A stretch of DNA of 22,720 nt, taken from contig CALHWG010000064.1 of assembly GCA_938036745.1 (NCBI GenBank), forward strand, positions 1 through 22,720. Reading direction: 5' to 3'. Positions 16,072 through 22,666 of the stretch are shown here, piece by piece. Under the pieces are notes generated by a model. It saw only the letters and a program-made list of their open reading frames with translations, was not told the origin of the DNA and did not search any database. The translations under genes and the position numbers were made by a program. Within the stretch, counting starts at the first letter, position 1. Each line of letters begins with the position of its first letter. This stretch comes from an uncultured bacterium (GTDB lineage Bacteria > Patescibacteriota > Saccharimonadia > Saccharimonadales > Saccharimonadaceae).

Positions 16072-16536
16072 TTAGCGAATCGCCACAAGAGTCATATTCA
16101 TACTTTGAGAATTTGCCGTCCAACTGATAATTTCGTTCACTGTTCGGCCAAGCACACTTTTTCCCAGAGGACTCTCGGCAGAAATCTTACCAATAAGCGG
16201 ATTTGCTTCTAAACTTTCAACAATTCGAAATTTCATAATTCGCCCAGTTGCACGATCGAAAAGTTCCACAAATGAACCGATAGAAACCTTTGAACTAATT
16301 TTCCTGCTCCTAGGTAGAATTTTTGAATTATGAATTTGAAAATTCTTTTCATTAATTTCACTTCGAATTGCATCAATTCGTGCGAAAATATCATTTTGCC
16401 TTAGTAAATCCTCTTTAATATCGCCATCACGAAGCTCCATCTCAAGCATTTTTTGTTCATGCTCAAGCTTTGCAATTTTCTTTTTTAATTCTTTAAATCC
16501 TTGTTTGCTCAAATAAATTTTAGTGGTATTTTTCAT
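16072..16536 (-). CDS. greA: Transcription elongation factor GreA/GreB family
   Basis: 154 aa. It rescues backtracked RNA polymerase by inserting a coiled coil into the secondary channel. The N-terminal half is a long antiparallel coiled coil (about residues 10-75) whose tip, GDIKED, keeps the two catalytic acids (Asp39, Glu42) at the same spacing as GDLSEN in E. coli GreA. The C-terminal half is the FKBP-like domain (IGSFVELFDRATGRIMKFRIV, then GKISAESPLGKSVLGRTVNEI). The length is typical of GreA. AGGAGGAATT precedes the ATG. The short leader contains a palindrome, and the gene is divergent from the P-loop kinase gene. Confidence 0.93.
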   Translation of the reverse strand: MKNTTKIYLSKQGFKELKKKIAKLEHEQKMLEMELRDGDIKEDLLRQNDIFARIDAIRSEINEKNFQIHNSKILPRSRKISSKVSIGSFVELFDRATGRIMKFRIVESLEANPLIGKISAESPLGKSVLGRTVNEIISWTANSQSMNMTLVAIR

Positions 16537-16549
16537 AATTCCTCCTTTT

Positions 16550-16574
16550 GTAGCAATGCTACGTTATTATTATA
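16550..16574 (-). promoter_or_regulatory. greA -10 and palindrome at the transcript start
   Basis: TATAAT on the minus strand at 16569-16574 (preceded by CGT, so not extended; no good -35) predicts a start near 16562. The palindrome GTAGCA-N-TGCTAC occupies 16550-16562, exactly the first bases of the mRNA and just before the ribosome site. It could form a 5' hairpin or bind a repressor. Confidence 0.55.
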
Positions 16575-16621
16575 ACGAATCATTCTTAAAAAACGCTTAA
16601 ATTTATTATTTTGTATTTTTA

Positions 16622-16630
16622 TGATATAAT
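16622..16630 (+). promoter_or_regulatory. Extended -10 of the P-loop kinase gene, leaderless
   Basis: TGATATAAT with TATAAT at 16625-16630, 8 nt before the ATG at 16639. No -35 and no Shine-Dalgarno. Confidence 0.75.
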
Positions 16631-16638
16631 CTAATTGT

Positions 16639-17238
16639 ATGAATAAACAAATTCTAAAACTTAAAAACCAAAAAAAGAGTGATTCTGTAAAAATTATTGC
16701 ATTAGTAGGACTGGCCGGAAGTGGCAAAAGCACCGCTACAGATTATCTAAAACAAAAAGGTTATCCGAGCGTTTATTTTGGCGGAGTTGTAATGAAAGCA
16801 CTAAAAGACGAAAATCTTGAAATCACACCAGCGAATGAAAAAATGATGCGCACAAAACTACGTGAAGATTTTGGCAAAGATATAATTGTAAATAAAATTG
16901 TTGAGCAAATTCAAAATCTCATTAAGTCTGGCCAAAAACGTATTATTGCTGATGGTCTTTACACTTGGACTGAATATAAAATTCTCAAAAAACACTTTCC
17001 AACTGAATTAAAAGTTATAGCATTAGTTCCACCAAAAAATCTTCGTCACAAGCGAATTTCCTCTCGCCCCGAGCGAGCAATGACTTTGGCCGAAATTAAT
17101 GACCGTGACTTTAATGAAATTGAAGTTCTTGAAAAAGGTGGCCCAATCGCAATTGCTGATTATTTCATCGTAAATAAAAGCTCAAATCTTCGAACTCGCC
17201 TTAAAATCGACAAAATTCTTAAAGAAATTAACTTTTAA
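16639..17238 (+). CDS. P-loop kinase resembling archaeal UPF0200 / dephospho-CoA kinase-like proteins
   Basis: 199 aa. The Walker A motif GLAGSGKST spans residues 24-32 after a 16-residue Lys-rich lead. Further segments are VYFGGVVMKALKDENLEITPANEKMM, continued by LREDFGKD; IIADGLYTWTEYKIL, where the Asp probably serves as Walker B or substrate site; a lid-like ISSRPERAMT; and NDRDFNEIEVLEKGGPIAIADYFIVN. The pattern 'x-G-x-V-x-(K/R)...E-x-TPEN...LRE-(E/D)-x-G' and the closing 'IAxADYxIVNxGS' match, from memory, archaeal UPF0200 proteins more closely than bacterial CoaE. Substrate unknown; a nucleoside or nucleotide kinase is as plausible as CoA synthesis. The start fits the leaderless promoter. 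It is a single-gene unit ending at a terminator. Confidence 0.8.
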   Translation: MNKQILKLKNQKKSDSVKIIALVGLAGSGKSTATDYLKQKGYPSVYFGGVVMKALKDENLEITPANEKMMRTKLREDFGKDIIVNKIVEQIQNLIKSGQKRIIADGLYTWTEYKILKKHFPTELKVIALVPPKNLRHKRISSRPERAMTLAEINDRDFNEIEVLEKGGPIAIADYFIVNKSSNLRTRLKIDKILKEINF

Positions 17239-17271
17239 TAAAACTCGAGATTTATTTTCTCGAGTTTTATT
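17237..17271. terminator. Bidirectional terminator between the kinase gene and argS
   Basis: A 13-bp perfect stem, AATAAAACTCGAG (17237-17249) with CTCGAGTTTTATT (17259-17271) around a 9-nt loop. It overlaps the kinase stop codon and ends 8 nt before the convergent argS stop. Confidence 0.9.
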
Positions 17272-17279
17272 ATTCTAAT

Positions 17280-18965
17280 TTACATTTTTTCTGGAATTTC
17301 AATTCCTAACAAATCTAAGCCGTTCTCGAAAGTTTTCGAAACTTTTTTAAGAAGAGTTAATCGTGCAGATTTTTCAATTTCTGGCGCATCAGAAACTCGT
17401 GTTTTTTCGTAATATCGGTTCATTTCGCGCGCTAAATCATAAAGATATTTCGAAATTTTATGTGGTTCCAAATCTCGAACCGCCATTTTAACTGTTTCAG
17501 GAAAGGCTAAAAGTTGTAAAATAATATTTTTTTCAGCCTCAAAATCATATTCTTCGAAATCAACAAGCTCAAAATTTTGCTCTTTCCTTAAAATATTATT
17601 TACACGAACCGCTGAATACTGAACATATGGGCCAGAAAATCCAGTTAATGCAAAAATATTTTCCCAGTCAAAAAGAATATTAGTTCGCCTATCTGCTGTA
17701 AAATCTGAGAATTTAATCGCACCAAGTGCAATTTTTTTCACATCTTCTTCACTCACATCTCGACCGGCAACAATTTCACGGGCACGCTCTTCAGCTTTAT
17801 CAAGTAGCTCTTCCATCAGAACTACACCTTTTCTTGAAGACATTTTCTCACGAGTCCCGTCTTCGTTAAGCTGGTCAATAACACCAAACCAAAGATGATA
17901 TAAATCAGTTTTAATACCAAGTTTTTTCGCCATTGCAAAAATTTGTGAGAAATAGAACTGTTGCTCTGCGCCAACCGAATAAATAACCTTATCAGGAGCG
18001 AATTCTTCTTCACGGAATAAAATTGTGGCAAGGTCGTTTGTAGCATAAAGTGCTGCACCATTGCTCTTCTGCACCAAAAGTGGCACATCAAAACCATATT
18101 CTTCCAGAGGAACAATTACCGAGCCATCTTCATTTTGAACCGCAACACCGCTTTCAATTAATTTCTGAACCGCTGCTTTTCCTTTTGGTGCAAAAAATGC
18201 TTCACCATACTCATAATCTGTTGAAATTTTTAATCGTGCCATTACGTCATGAATATGTTTAAGGCTAATTTCTTTAAATTTATTCGAATAATTTAGAGCC
18301 TCTTCATCACCATTTTCAAGCTTCAAAAGCCACTCTTCAGCCTTTTTCTCAATTTCACCACCTTCACCCTGTTCTTTCATTGCGGCTTTAGTTTTAATAT
18401 AAACATCACCAAGCTCATAAACTCCACGCTTAGCCAACCTTTCTTCATTTGAAAACATTTCGAATCCAACAACCCAAATTCCAAAAGGTGTACCATAATC
18501 ACCTAAATGATTGTCCGTAATAACTTTCCATCCAGAAAATTCAAGTAATTTTTTAGCCGCCCAACCTTGGTTTCCAGGTCGCAAATGCCCAACGCTGTAA
18601 GGCTTCGCCATATTTGGACTTGGCCCATCAATTAGAGCAAGCTTTCCTTCACCTTCATTATTTGAACCAAATCTATCGCTAAATTCCTGACTCAATATTT
18701 TTTCAAGTTTTTTTGCTGAAACTCGCAAATTCAAAAAACCTGGCCCAGCAATTTCAACATTTTCAAAAATTTCGTTTTTCGAAAGCTCACCCGCTAACTC
18801 TTTAGCAATTTCGCGTGGATTTTTCGAAAGTTTTCCTGCAAGCTGCATTGCAATATTAGTTGCAAAATCACCAAACTCTGGCCGTGGCCGCGTTAAAGAA
18901 ACCTCGGTTTTAATATTAAATTTTTCTTCAATTAATTGGTTAATTATTTCTGCAACTTTATTCAT
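17280..18965 (-). CDS. argS: Arginine-tRNA ligase
   Basis: 561 aa, class I synthetase. The N-terminal Add-1 domain includes RPEFGDFATNIAMQLAG and GPGFLNLRV. The HIGH signature is the variant SVGH (residues 124-127, in KPYSVGHLRPGN), a known alternative to HVGH in ArgS. The catalytic core includes GDYGTPFGIW and ATNDLAT; the KMSK loop is KMSSRKG (374-380). The C-terminal DALR anticodon-binding domain contains SGPYVQYSAVRVNNIL. The frame is open upstream to an ATG at 19082, but that extension runs through the divergent ATPase gene and would add 39 odd hydrophobic residues. The ATG at 18965 gives the normal MNKVAEIINQL start and lies 7 nt after an extended -10, so it is probably leaderless. Confidence 0.97.
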   Translation of the reverse strand: MNKVAEIINQLIEEKFNIKTEVSLTRPRPEFGDFATNIAMQLAGKLSKNPREIAKELAGELSKNEIFENVEIAGPGFLNLRVSAKKLEKILSQEFSDRFGSNNEGEGKLALIDGPSPNMAKPYSVGHLRPGNQGWAAKKLLEFSGWKVITDNHLGDYGTPFGIWVVGFEMFSNEERLAKRGVYELGDVYIKTKAAMKEQGEGGEIEKKAEEWLLKLENGDEEALNYSNKFKEISLKHIHDVMARLKISTDYEYGEAFFAPKGKAAVQKLIESGVAVQNEDGSVIVPLEEYGFDVPLLVQKSNGAALYATNDLATILFREEEFAPDKVIYSVGAEQQFYFSQIFAMAKKLGIKTDLYHLWFGVIDQLNEDGTREKMSSRKGVVLMEELLDKAEERAREIVAGRDVSEEDVKKIALGAIKFSDFTADRRTNILFDWENIFALTGFSGPYVQYSAVRVNNILRKEQNFELVDFEEYDFEAEKNIILQLLAFPETVKMAVRDLEPHKISKYLYDLAREMNRYYEKTRVSDAPEIEKSARLTLLKKVSKTFENGLDLLGIEIPEKM

Positions 18966-18972
18966 ATAGTAT

Positions 18973-18981
18973 ATATTAACA
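18973..18981 (-). promoter_or_regulatory. Extended -10 of argS, leaderless
   Basis: Minus-strand TGTTAATAT with TAATAT at 18973-18978, 7 nt before the ATG. It is back-to-back with the ATPase promoter, the two -10 elements being about 22 bp apart, so they share a -35 region and may compete for polymerase. Confidence 0.65.
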
Positions 18982-19003
18982 CTTTTTATAAAAAAATAAA
19001 ATA

Positions 19004-19012
19004 TGTTATAAT
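19004..19012 (+). promoter_or_regulatory. Extended -10 of the P-type ATPase gene, near-leaderless
   Basis: TGTTATAAT with TATAAT at 19007-19012, 9 nt before the ATG at 19022; no Shine-Dalgarno and no clear -35. Confidence 0.72.
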
Positions 19013-19021
19013 AGAACATAT

Positions 19022-21379
19022 ATGGATAACAGTAAAAAACTAAATGGATTAACCGCCGCAGAAGTTCGAAAAAGAATCTCACAAGGCTTGGTGAATGATT
19101 TTAAAATTGATAACAATAACAGTTTTTGGGAAATTGTTAAAAGAAATATTTTCACACTTTTTAACTTTTTAAATTTTGCAATCGCAGTACTTTTAGTATT
19201 AGTTGGCGCTTGGAGTAATTTGATTTTCTTCGTTGTGATTATATTCAATGCAATCTCTGGAATTGCCACAGAAATTCGTGCTAAAAAAATGATCGATAAA
19301 CTCAATCTTTTAAGTAAAGAAAAAATCACTGTGATCCGCTCTTCTCGCGAGCAAAAAATTATGCCAGAAGAAATTGTAATAAATGATATTCTTAAGCTTT
19401 CTGCTGGCGAGCAAGTTCCATCCGATGCGGTTGTCCTGAAAGGTGTTTCTGAGGCCAATGAAGCCATGCTCACTGGTGAGAGCGACCTTGTTCTAAAAGA
19501 AAAAGGAGCAGTTTTGCTTTCAGGCAGTTTTTTGGCAAGTGGTTATGTTTTAGCGGAAGTTGTACATGTCGGCGCTGATAATTACGTCTCAAAATTGATG
19601 GTTGAAGCCAAAACGCACAAGCCAATTAATTCAAGAATTCTCAGCTCCCTCGATAAAATTGCAGGATTTACTAGTAAAATTATTATCCCATTTGGTTTAG
19701 CTTTGTTTTTCGAAGCGCTCTTAATTAAGGCTCTTCCTGCTAAAACCGCTGTAATTTACACATCAACCCCACTTCTTGGAATGTTGCCAAAAGGAATCGC
19801 TCTTCTCACAATCACCTCTCTTTTAACGGCGGTTATTAAACTTGGCCTTCGAAAAGTTCTTGTTCAAGAAATGTATTCCGTTGAAACACTCGCTCGCGTC
19901 GATACTCTCTGCCTTGATAAAACCGGTACAATTACTGAAGGAAAAATGAAAGTTGAAGCAATCCATAATCTTTCGAAAAAGTTTTCTGAGGCCGAAGTTA
20001 ATGATTTTCTTGCAACTTATATGAATTTTAGCGAAGACAATAACCCAACTGCACAGGCAATTCGTAAATATTTTTCAAAGAATAAAACTACCTTAGAAGC
20101 AACAAATATAATTCCTTTTTCAAGTGACCGAAAATGGGGCTCAATGGAAATTGAAGGAGTTGGAACACTTTTTCTAGGCGCACCTGAAATGATTTTTGGC
20201 GAAACCCTAAAACAAGCAAATGAAGCGCTTTCTCGTGGATCACGTGTTTTAGCTTTGGCTTTTTCGAAAGAAAAAATCGATAATAAAAATATCAAAATAC
20301 CTGAAAAAATATCAAAGCTTGCTTTAATAGAAATCACCGATCCAATTCGCGAAGGAGCACGCGAGACACTTGAATACTTACGCTCACAAAAAATTGATCT
20401 CAAAATTATCTCTGGCGATAATCCAATAACAGTTTCAAATATCGCAAAAAAAGCTGGTTTTAATAATTTCGAAAGTTATATTGACTGTTCGAAAGTAAAA
20501 GATTCCGAGCTCAAAAAAATCGCTGTAAAAACTGCAATTTTTGGTCGAGTTTCACCACACCAAAAAAAGCTAATTATCCAAACTCTTAAAAAAGCTGGCC
20601 GCACGACTGCAATGACTGGTGATGGTGTGAATGATATTTTAGCTCTGCGCGAGGCGGATTGTTCAATCGTGATGGCTGAGGGCGACCCTGCAACAAGACA
20701 AATCGCAAACCTCGTCTTACTCAATTCTGATTTTAATGATTTACCAGAAATTCTTTTTGAAGGGCGCCGAGTCGTAAATAATATTGCTAGAATTGCACCA
20801 ATTTTCTTGATTAAAACAATCTATTCGTTCATTTTGGCGATTATTTGTATTTTAAGTGCTCTATTATTTGATAAAAATCTTCTCTTAATTTTCCCGTTCA
20901 TTCCAATTCAAGTTACATTGATCGACCAGTTTGTTGAAGGCTTCCCACCTTTTGTTCTCACTTTCGAAAAAAATATTCAACCTGTTGAAAAAGATTTTAT
21001 TAAAAAATCACTCCTAATGGCCTTACCTAGTGCGTTAATGGTGGTATTCTCGGTTATTTTCGTACGAATTTGGGGATCGCTTAATGGCTGGATCCCTCAA
21101 GAAGTTTCGACAGTCTCGTATTATTTACTTGGTTCAATCGGAATGCTCTCAGTAATTCGCGCTTGTCTACCACTTAATTTTTGGAGAATCCTTCTTATTA
21201 TTTGGTCGATCAGTGCGTTTATTGTAACCGCAATTCTCTTTAGACCACTGATTGAAATCGGTGTGCTTTCAGGGCGCGCTTTCGAACTTTACGCAATACT
21301 AATGATAATTTTTGCTATAATTTTTATTATAATCGAATGGTTGAAAAAACGTTCGAAAAGTGATACAATTAAAGCATAA
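19022..21379 (+). CDS. Cation-translocating P-type ATPase, CtpE-like
   Basis: 785 aa membrane pump. The start KLNGLTAAEVRKRISQGLVND and the following FTLFNFLNFAI and EIRAKKMIDKL closely follow the CtpE group of P-type ATPases (Mycobacterium CtpE is linked to calcium uptake). Conserved machinery: actuator TGES (151-154), phosphorylated Asp299 in DKTGTITEG, SGDNP (about 465) and hinge TGDGVND (532-538). Membrane helices fall near 45-60, 65-85, 217-235 and 250-270, with about six more after residue 590. In helix M4 the ion-binding motif reads PKG (256-258), where calcium pumps and CtpE usually have PEG, so the ion is uncertain. The gene has its own promoter divergent from argS; the khpA promoter lies inside its 3' end. 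Confidence 0.9.
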   Translation: MDNSKKLNGLTAAEVRKRISQGLVNDFKIDNNNSFWEIVKRNIFTLFNFLNFAIAVLLVLVGAWSNLIFFVVIIFNAISGIATEIRAKKMIDKLNLLSKEKITVIRSSREQKIMPEEIVINDILKLSAGEQVPSDAVVLKGVSEANEAMLTGESDLVLKEKGAVLLSGSFLASGYVLAEVVHVGADNYVSKLMVEAKTHKPINSRILSSLDKIAGFTSKIIIPFGLALFFEALLIKALPAKTAVIYTSTPLLGMLPKGIALLTITSLLTAVIKLGLRKVLVQEMYSVETLARVDTLCLDKTGTITEGKMKVEAIHNLSKKFSEAEVNDFLATYMNFSEDNNPTAQAIRKYFSKNKTTLEATNIIPFSSDRKWGSMEIEGVGTLFLGAPEMIFGETLKQANEALSRGSRVLALAFSKEKIDNKNIKIPEKISKLALIEITDPIREGARETLEYLRSQKIDLKIISGDNPITVSNIAKKAGFNNFESYIDCSKVKDSELKKIAVKTAIFGRVSPHQKKLIIQTLKKAGRTTAMTGDGVNDILALREADCSIVMAEGDPATRQIANLVLLNSDFNDLPEILFEGRRVVNNIARIAPIFLIKTIYSFILAIICILSALLFDKNLLLIFPFIPIQVTLIDQFVEGFPPFVLTFEKNIQPVEKDFIKKSLLMALPSALMVVFSVIFVRIWGSLNGWIPQEVSTVSYYLLGSIGMLSVIRACLPLNFWRILLIIWSISAFIVTAILFRPLIEIGVLSGRAFELYAILMIIFAIIFIIIEWLKKRSKSDTIKA
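21341..21369 (+). promoter_or_regulatory. khpA promoter inside the ATPase 3' end
   Basis: TTGAAA (21341-21346), a 17-bp spacer and TACAAT (21364-21369) with extended TGA. The leader of about 29 nt carries AAAAGGAG (21387-21394). Confidence 0.75.
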
Positions 21380-21404
21380 ACTGAATAAAAGGAGTATCTG
21401 AAAA

Positions 21405-21758
21405 ATGACAATAGACCAACAGTTTGTTGAATATATCGTTAAGAATTTAGTTGAAAATCCAGAAGATGTAAAAGTTGAGCGCACAATTGACGAAAAAGGT
21501 GTTTTGTTAACTTTGATCGTGAATAAAGAAGACTTGGGCCGAATTATTGGTCGCCGTGGAGCAACTGCGCAAAGCCTTCGTGCACTTCTTCGAGCTCTGG
21601 CGCTAAAAAATAATGCTCATTATAATCTAAAAATTAGCGATAGTGAAGAAAAAACTGAAGCTGTGGAAAATTCAACAGATGCAACTGTGGAAAACACAAA
21701 CACTTTCGCAGAACAAACTCGAAAAGAGCTTGCAGAATTAGACGATATTGCGCTATAA
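21405..21758 (+). CDS. khpA: KhpA-like KH-domain RNA-binding protein
   Basis: 117 aa. A single KH domain fills residues 1 to about 76 and carries the RNA-binding GxxG loop as GRRG (49-52) in LGRIIGRRGATAQSLRALLRALA. This is the KhpA/YlqC family, which binds small RNAs and mRNAs with KhpB in Gram-positive bacteria. A low-complexity Glu/Thr/Asn tail (about 77-117) makes it longer than the usual ~75-80 aa. In many bacteria khpA lies in the rpsP-khpA-rimM-trmD cluster; here trmD is still downstream, but rpsP and rimM are missing and a candidate small RNA occupies the gap. AAAAGGAG precedes the ATG. The TAA stop overlaps the -10 of that RNA. Confidence 0.9.
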   Translation: MTIDQQFVEYIVKNLVENPEDVKVERTIDEKGVLLTLIVNKEDLGRIIGRRGATAQSLRALLRALALKNNAHYNLKISDSEEKTEAVENSTDATVENTNTFAEQTRKELAELDDIAL

Positions 21759-21759
21759 T
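21730..21759 (+). promoter_or_regulatory. Promoter of the candidate small RNA
   Basis: TTGCAG (21730-21735), an 18-bp spacer and TATAAT (21754-21759), the latter overlapping the khpA stop codon. The predicted start near 21766 is the first base of the first hairpin. Confidence 0.7.
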
Positions 21760-21765
21760 ATAAAT

Positions 21766-21913
21766 AGTTCAGTTCGAAATCTGTTGTGGAGTTTTAGATT
21801 TCGAAAGAACTGCGGAAAAACAAAAAAGTCAAAGCTCTATGCGAGCAAACTAAGGAAAGTTTGAGAGCTTATACTTGTTAAAAATCTAGCCATAATATCT
21901 TGGCTAGATTTTT
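21766..21913 (+). ncRNA. Candidate structured small RNA between khpA and trmD
   Basis: About 148 nt from predicted start to terminator; class unknown. Hairpin 1: AGTTC (21766-21770) pairs with GAACT (21807-21811) and TTCGAAATCT (21773-21782) with AGATTTCGAA (21796-21805), closing a 13-nt loop that contains GGAG. An A-rich linker follows (21812-21830). Hairpin 2: AAGCTCT (21832-21838) pairs with AGAGCTT (21864-21870), and CAAACT (21846-21851) with AGTTTG (21858-21863) around the loop AAGGAA, with ATGCGAG bulged on the 5' side. It ends in a 13-bp terminator. There is no convincing ORF. Signatures of SRP RNA, tmRNA and RNase P are absent and 6S is unlikely. Alternatives are a khpA 3'-UTR RNA or a trmD leader, although trmD has its own promoter beyond the terminator. 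Confidence 0.65.
21880..21913 (+). terminator. Strong terminator of the small RNA / khpA unit
   Basis: A 13-bp perfect stem AAAAATCTAGCCA (21880-21892) with TGGCTAGATTTTT (21901-21913), an 8-nt loop and a T run. The symmetric A and T tracts mean it could also work in reverse. Confidence 0.9.
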
Positions 21914-21925
21914 AGTTTATTCATT

Positions 21926-21954
21926 TTGCAAAAAAATCTAAAAAATGGTAAAAT
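21926..21954 (+). promoter_or_regulatory. trmD promoter, leaderless
   Basis: TTGCAA (21926-21931), a 17-bp spacer and TAAAAT (21949-21954) with extended TGG, 8 nt before the ATG at 21963. No Shine-Dalgarno. Confidence 0.78.
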
Positions 21955-21962
21955 AAATTAAT

Positions 21963-22604
21963 ATGAAAATTCAAGTGATCACCCTCTTCCCTGAAATGTT
22001 TGAACCAGTTTTAAATAATGCAATGATGTGGAAAGCGCAAAATCAAAATGTAGTTTCTTTCGAAATTATTAATTTACGTGATTTTGGTGTTGGAATACGC
22101 AAGCAAGTTGATGATATTCCCTATGGTGGAGGAGATGGAATGCTCTTAAAACCAGAGCCTCTTTTCAAAGCAGTTGAATTTGCAAAAAAAAGTTCACCAA
22201 ATGCAAAAATTATCGCAATGACCCCAAGCGAGAATATCTGGAATCAAGAAAAAGCCCAAGAAAAAGCTAATTCCGGCGAAGATTTAATTATTTTATGCGG
22301 ACGATATGAAGGGTTTGATTCACGAATTTTCGAAATTGTTGACGAAAAAATAAGTATTGGTAAATTTATTTTAACTGGTGGCGAAATTCCCGCAATGGCA
22401 ATAATCGATAGCATAGTACGACTAATTCCCGGCGTACTTGGTGGCGAAAAATCAGCCGAAATTGAAAGCTATTCAGATGGTGACAATCTGGAATTTCCAC
22501 AATTTACAAGACCGGCAGATTTCCGCGGAATGAAAGTTCCAGAAGTTTTATTAAGTGGGCATCACGCCAAAATTGAAGAATGGCGAAAAAAATATTCAAA
22601 ATAG
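21963..22604 (+). CDS. trmD: tRNA (guanine-37-N1)-methyltransferase, short form
   Basis: 213 aa SPOUT-family enzyme that methylates G37 next to the anticodon of tRNAs such as those for Pro, Leu and Arg, preventing +1 frameshifts. Motifs: TLFPEMF at the start, DIPYGGGDGML (51-61), LCGRYEGFDSR (111-121), LTGGEIPAM (137-145), Arg153 in VRLIPGVLG, and EFPQFTRPADF through VPEVLLSGHHAKIEEWR. Two departures from E. coli: the catalytic Asp169 aligns with Glu168 (AEIESY), and Asp135 in IGDY aligns with Lys134 (IGKF). It ends at KKYSK, about 35-40 residues early, so the C-terminal helical part that usually begins with RTWLRRP is absent. It still looks functional. A tRNA-Pro gene with G37, a likely substrate, lies 62 nt downstream. 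Confidence 0.96.
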   Translation: MKIQVITLFPEMFEPVLNNAMMWKAQNQNVVSFEIINLRDFGVGIRKQVDDIPYGGGDGMLLKPEPLFKAVEFAKKSSPNAKIIAMTPSENIWNQEKAQEKANSGEDLIILCGRYEGFDSRIFEIVDEKISIGKFILTGGEIPAMAIIDSIVRLIPGVLGGEKSAEIESYSDGDNLEFPQFTRPADFRGMKVPEVLLSGHHAKIEEWRKKYSK

Positions 22605-22614
22605 ATTTTTTTGC

Positions 22615-22643
22615 TTGATTTTTCGAAATATATGCGTTATAAT
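22615..22643 (+). promoter_or_regulatory. Promoter of the tRNA-Pro gene
   Basis: TTGATT (22615-22620), a 17-bp spacer and TATAAT (22638-22643), about 23 nt before the tRNA 5' end. No terminator separates it from trmD, so read-through is also possible. Confidence 0.75.
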
Positions 22644-22666
22644 GGTTGTATATTTCGAGTTAATCT

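Noticed and set aside
18641..18770. Loss of the HIGH motif in ArgS (SVGH)
   Set aside because: SVGH/SIGH is a known variant in ArgS families and the rest of the active site is intact.
18966..19082. 39-residue N-terminal extension of argS from an upstream in-frame ATG
   Set aside because: It would run into the divergent ATPase gene, adds an unnatural Phe/Tyr-rich stretch, and the ATG at 18965 fits both the family start and a promoter 7 nt upstream.
21760..21962. SRP RNA, tmRNA, RNase P RNA, 6S RNA or a known riboswitch in the khpA-trmD gap
   Set aside because: No SRP GGAAG/AGCAG loop, no tRNA-like ends, too short for RNase P, and the 5' and 3' ends do not pair as in 6S. trmD has its own promoter after the terminator, against a simple riboswitch.
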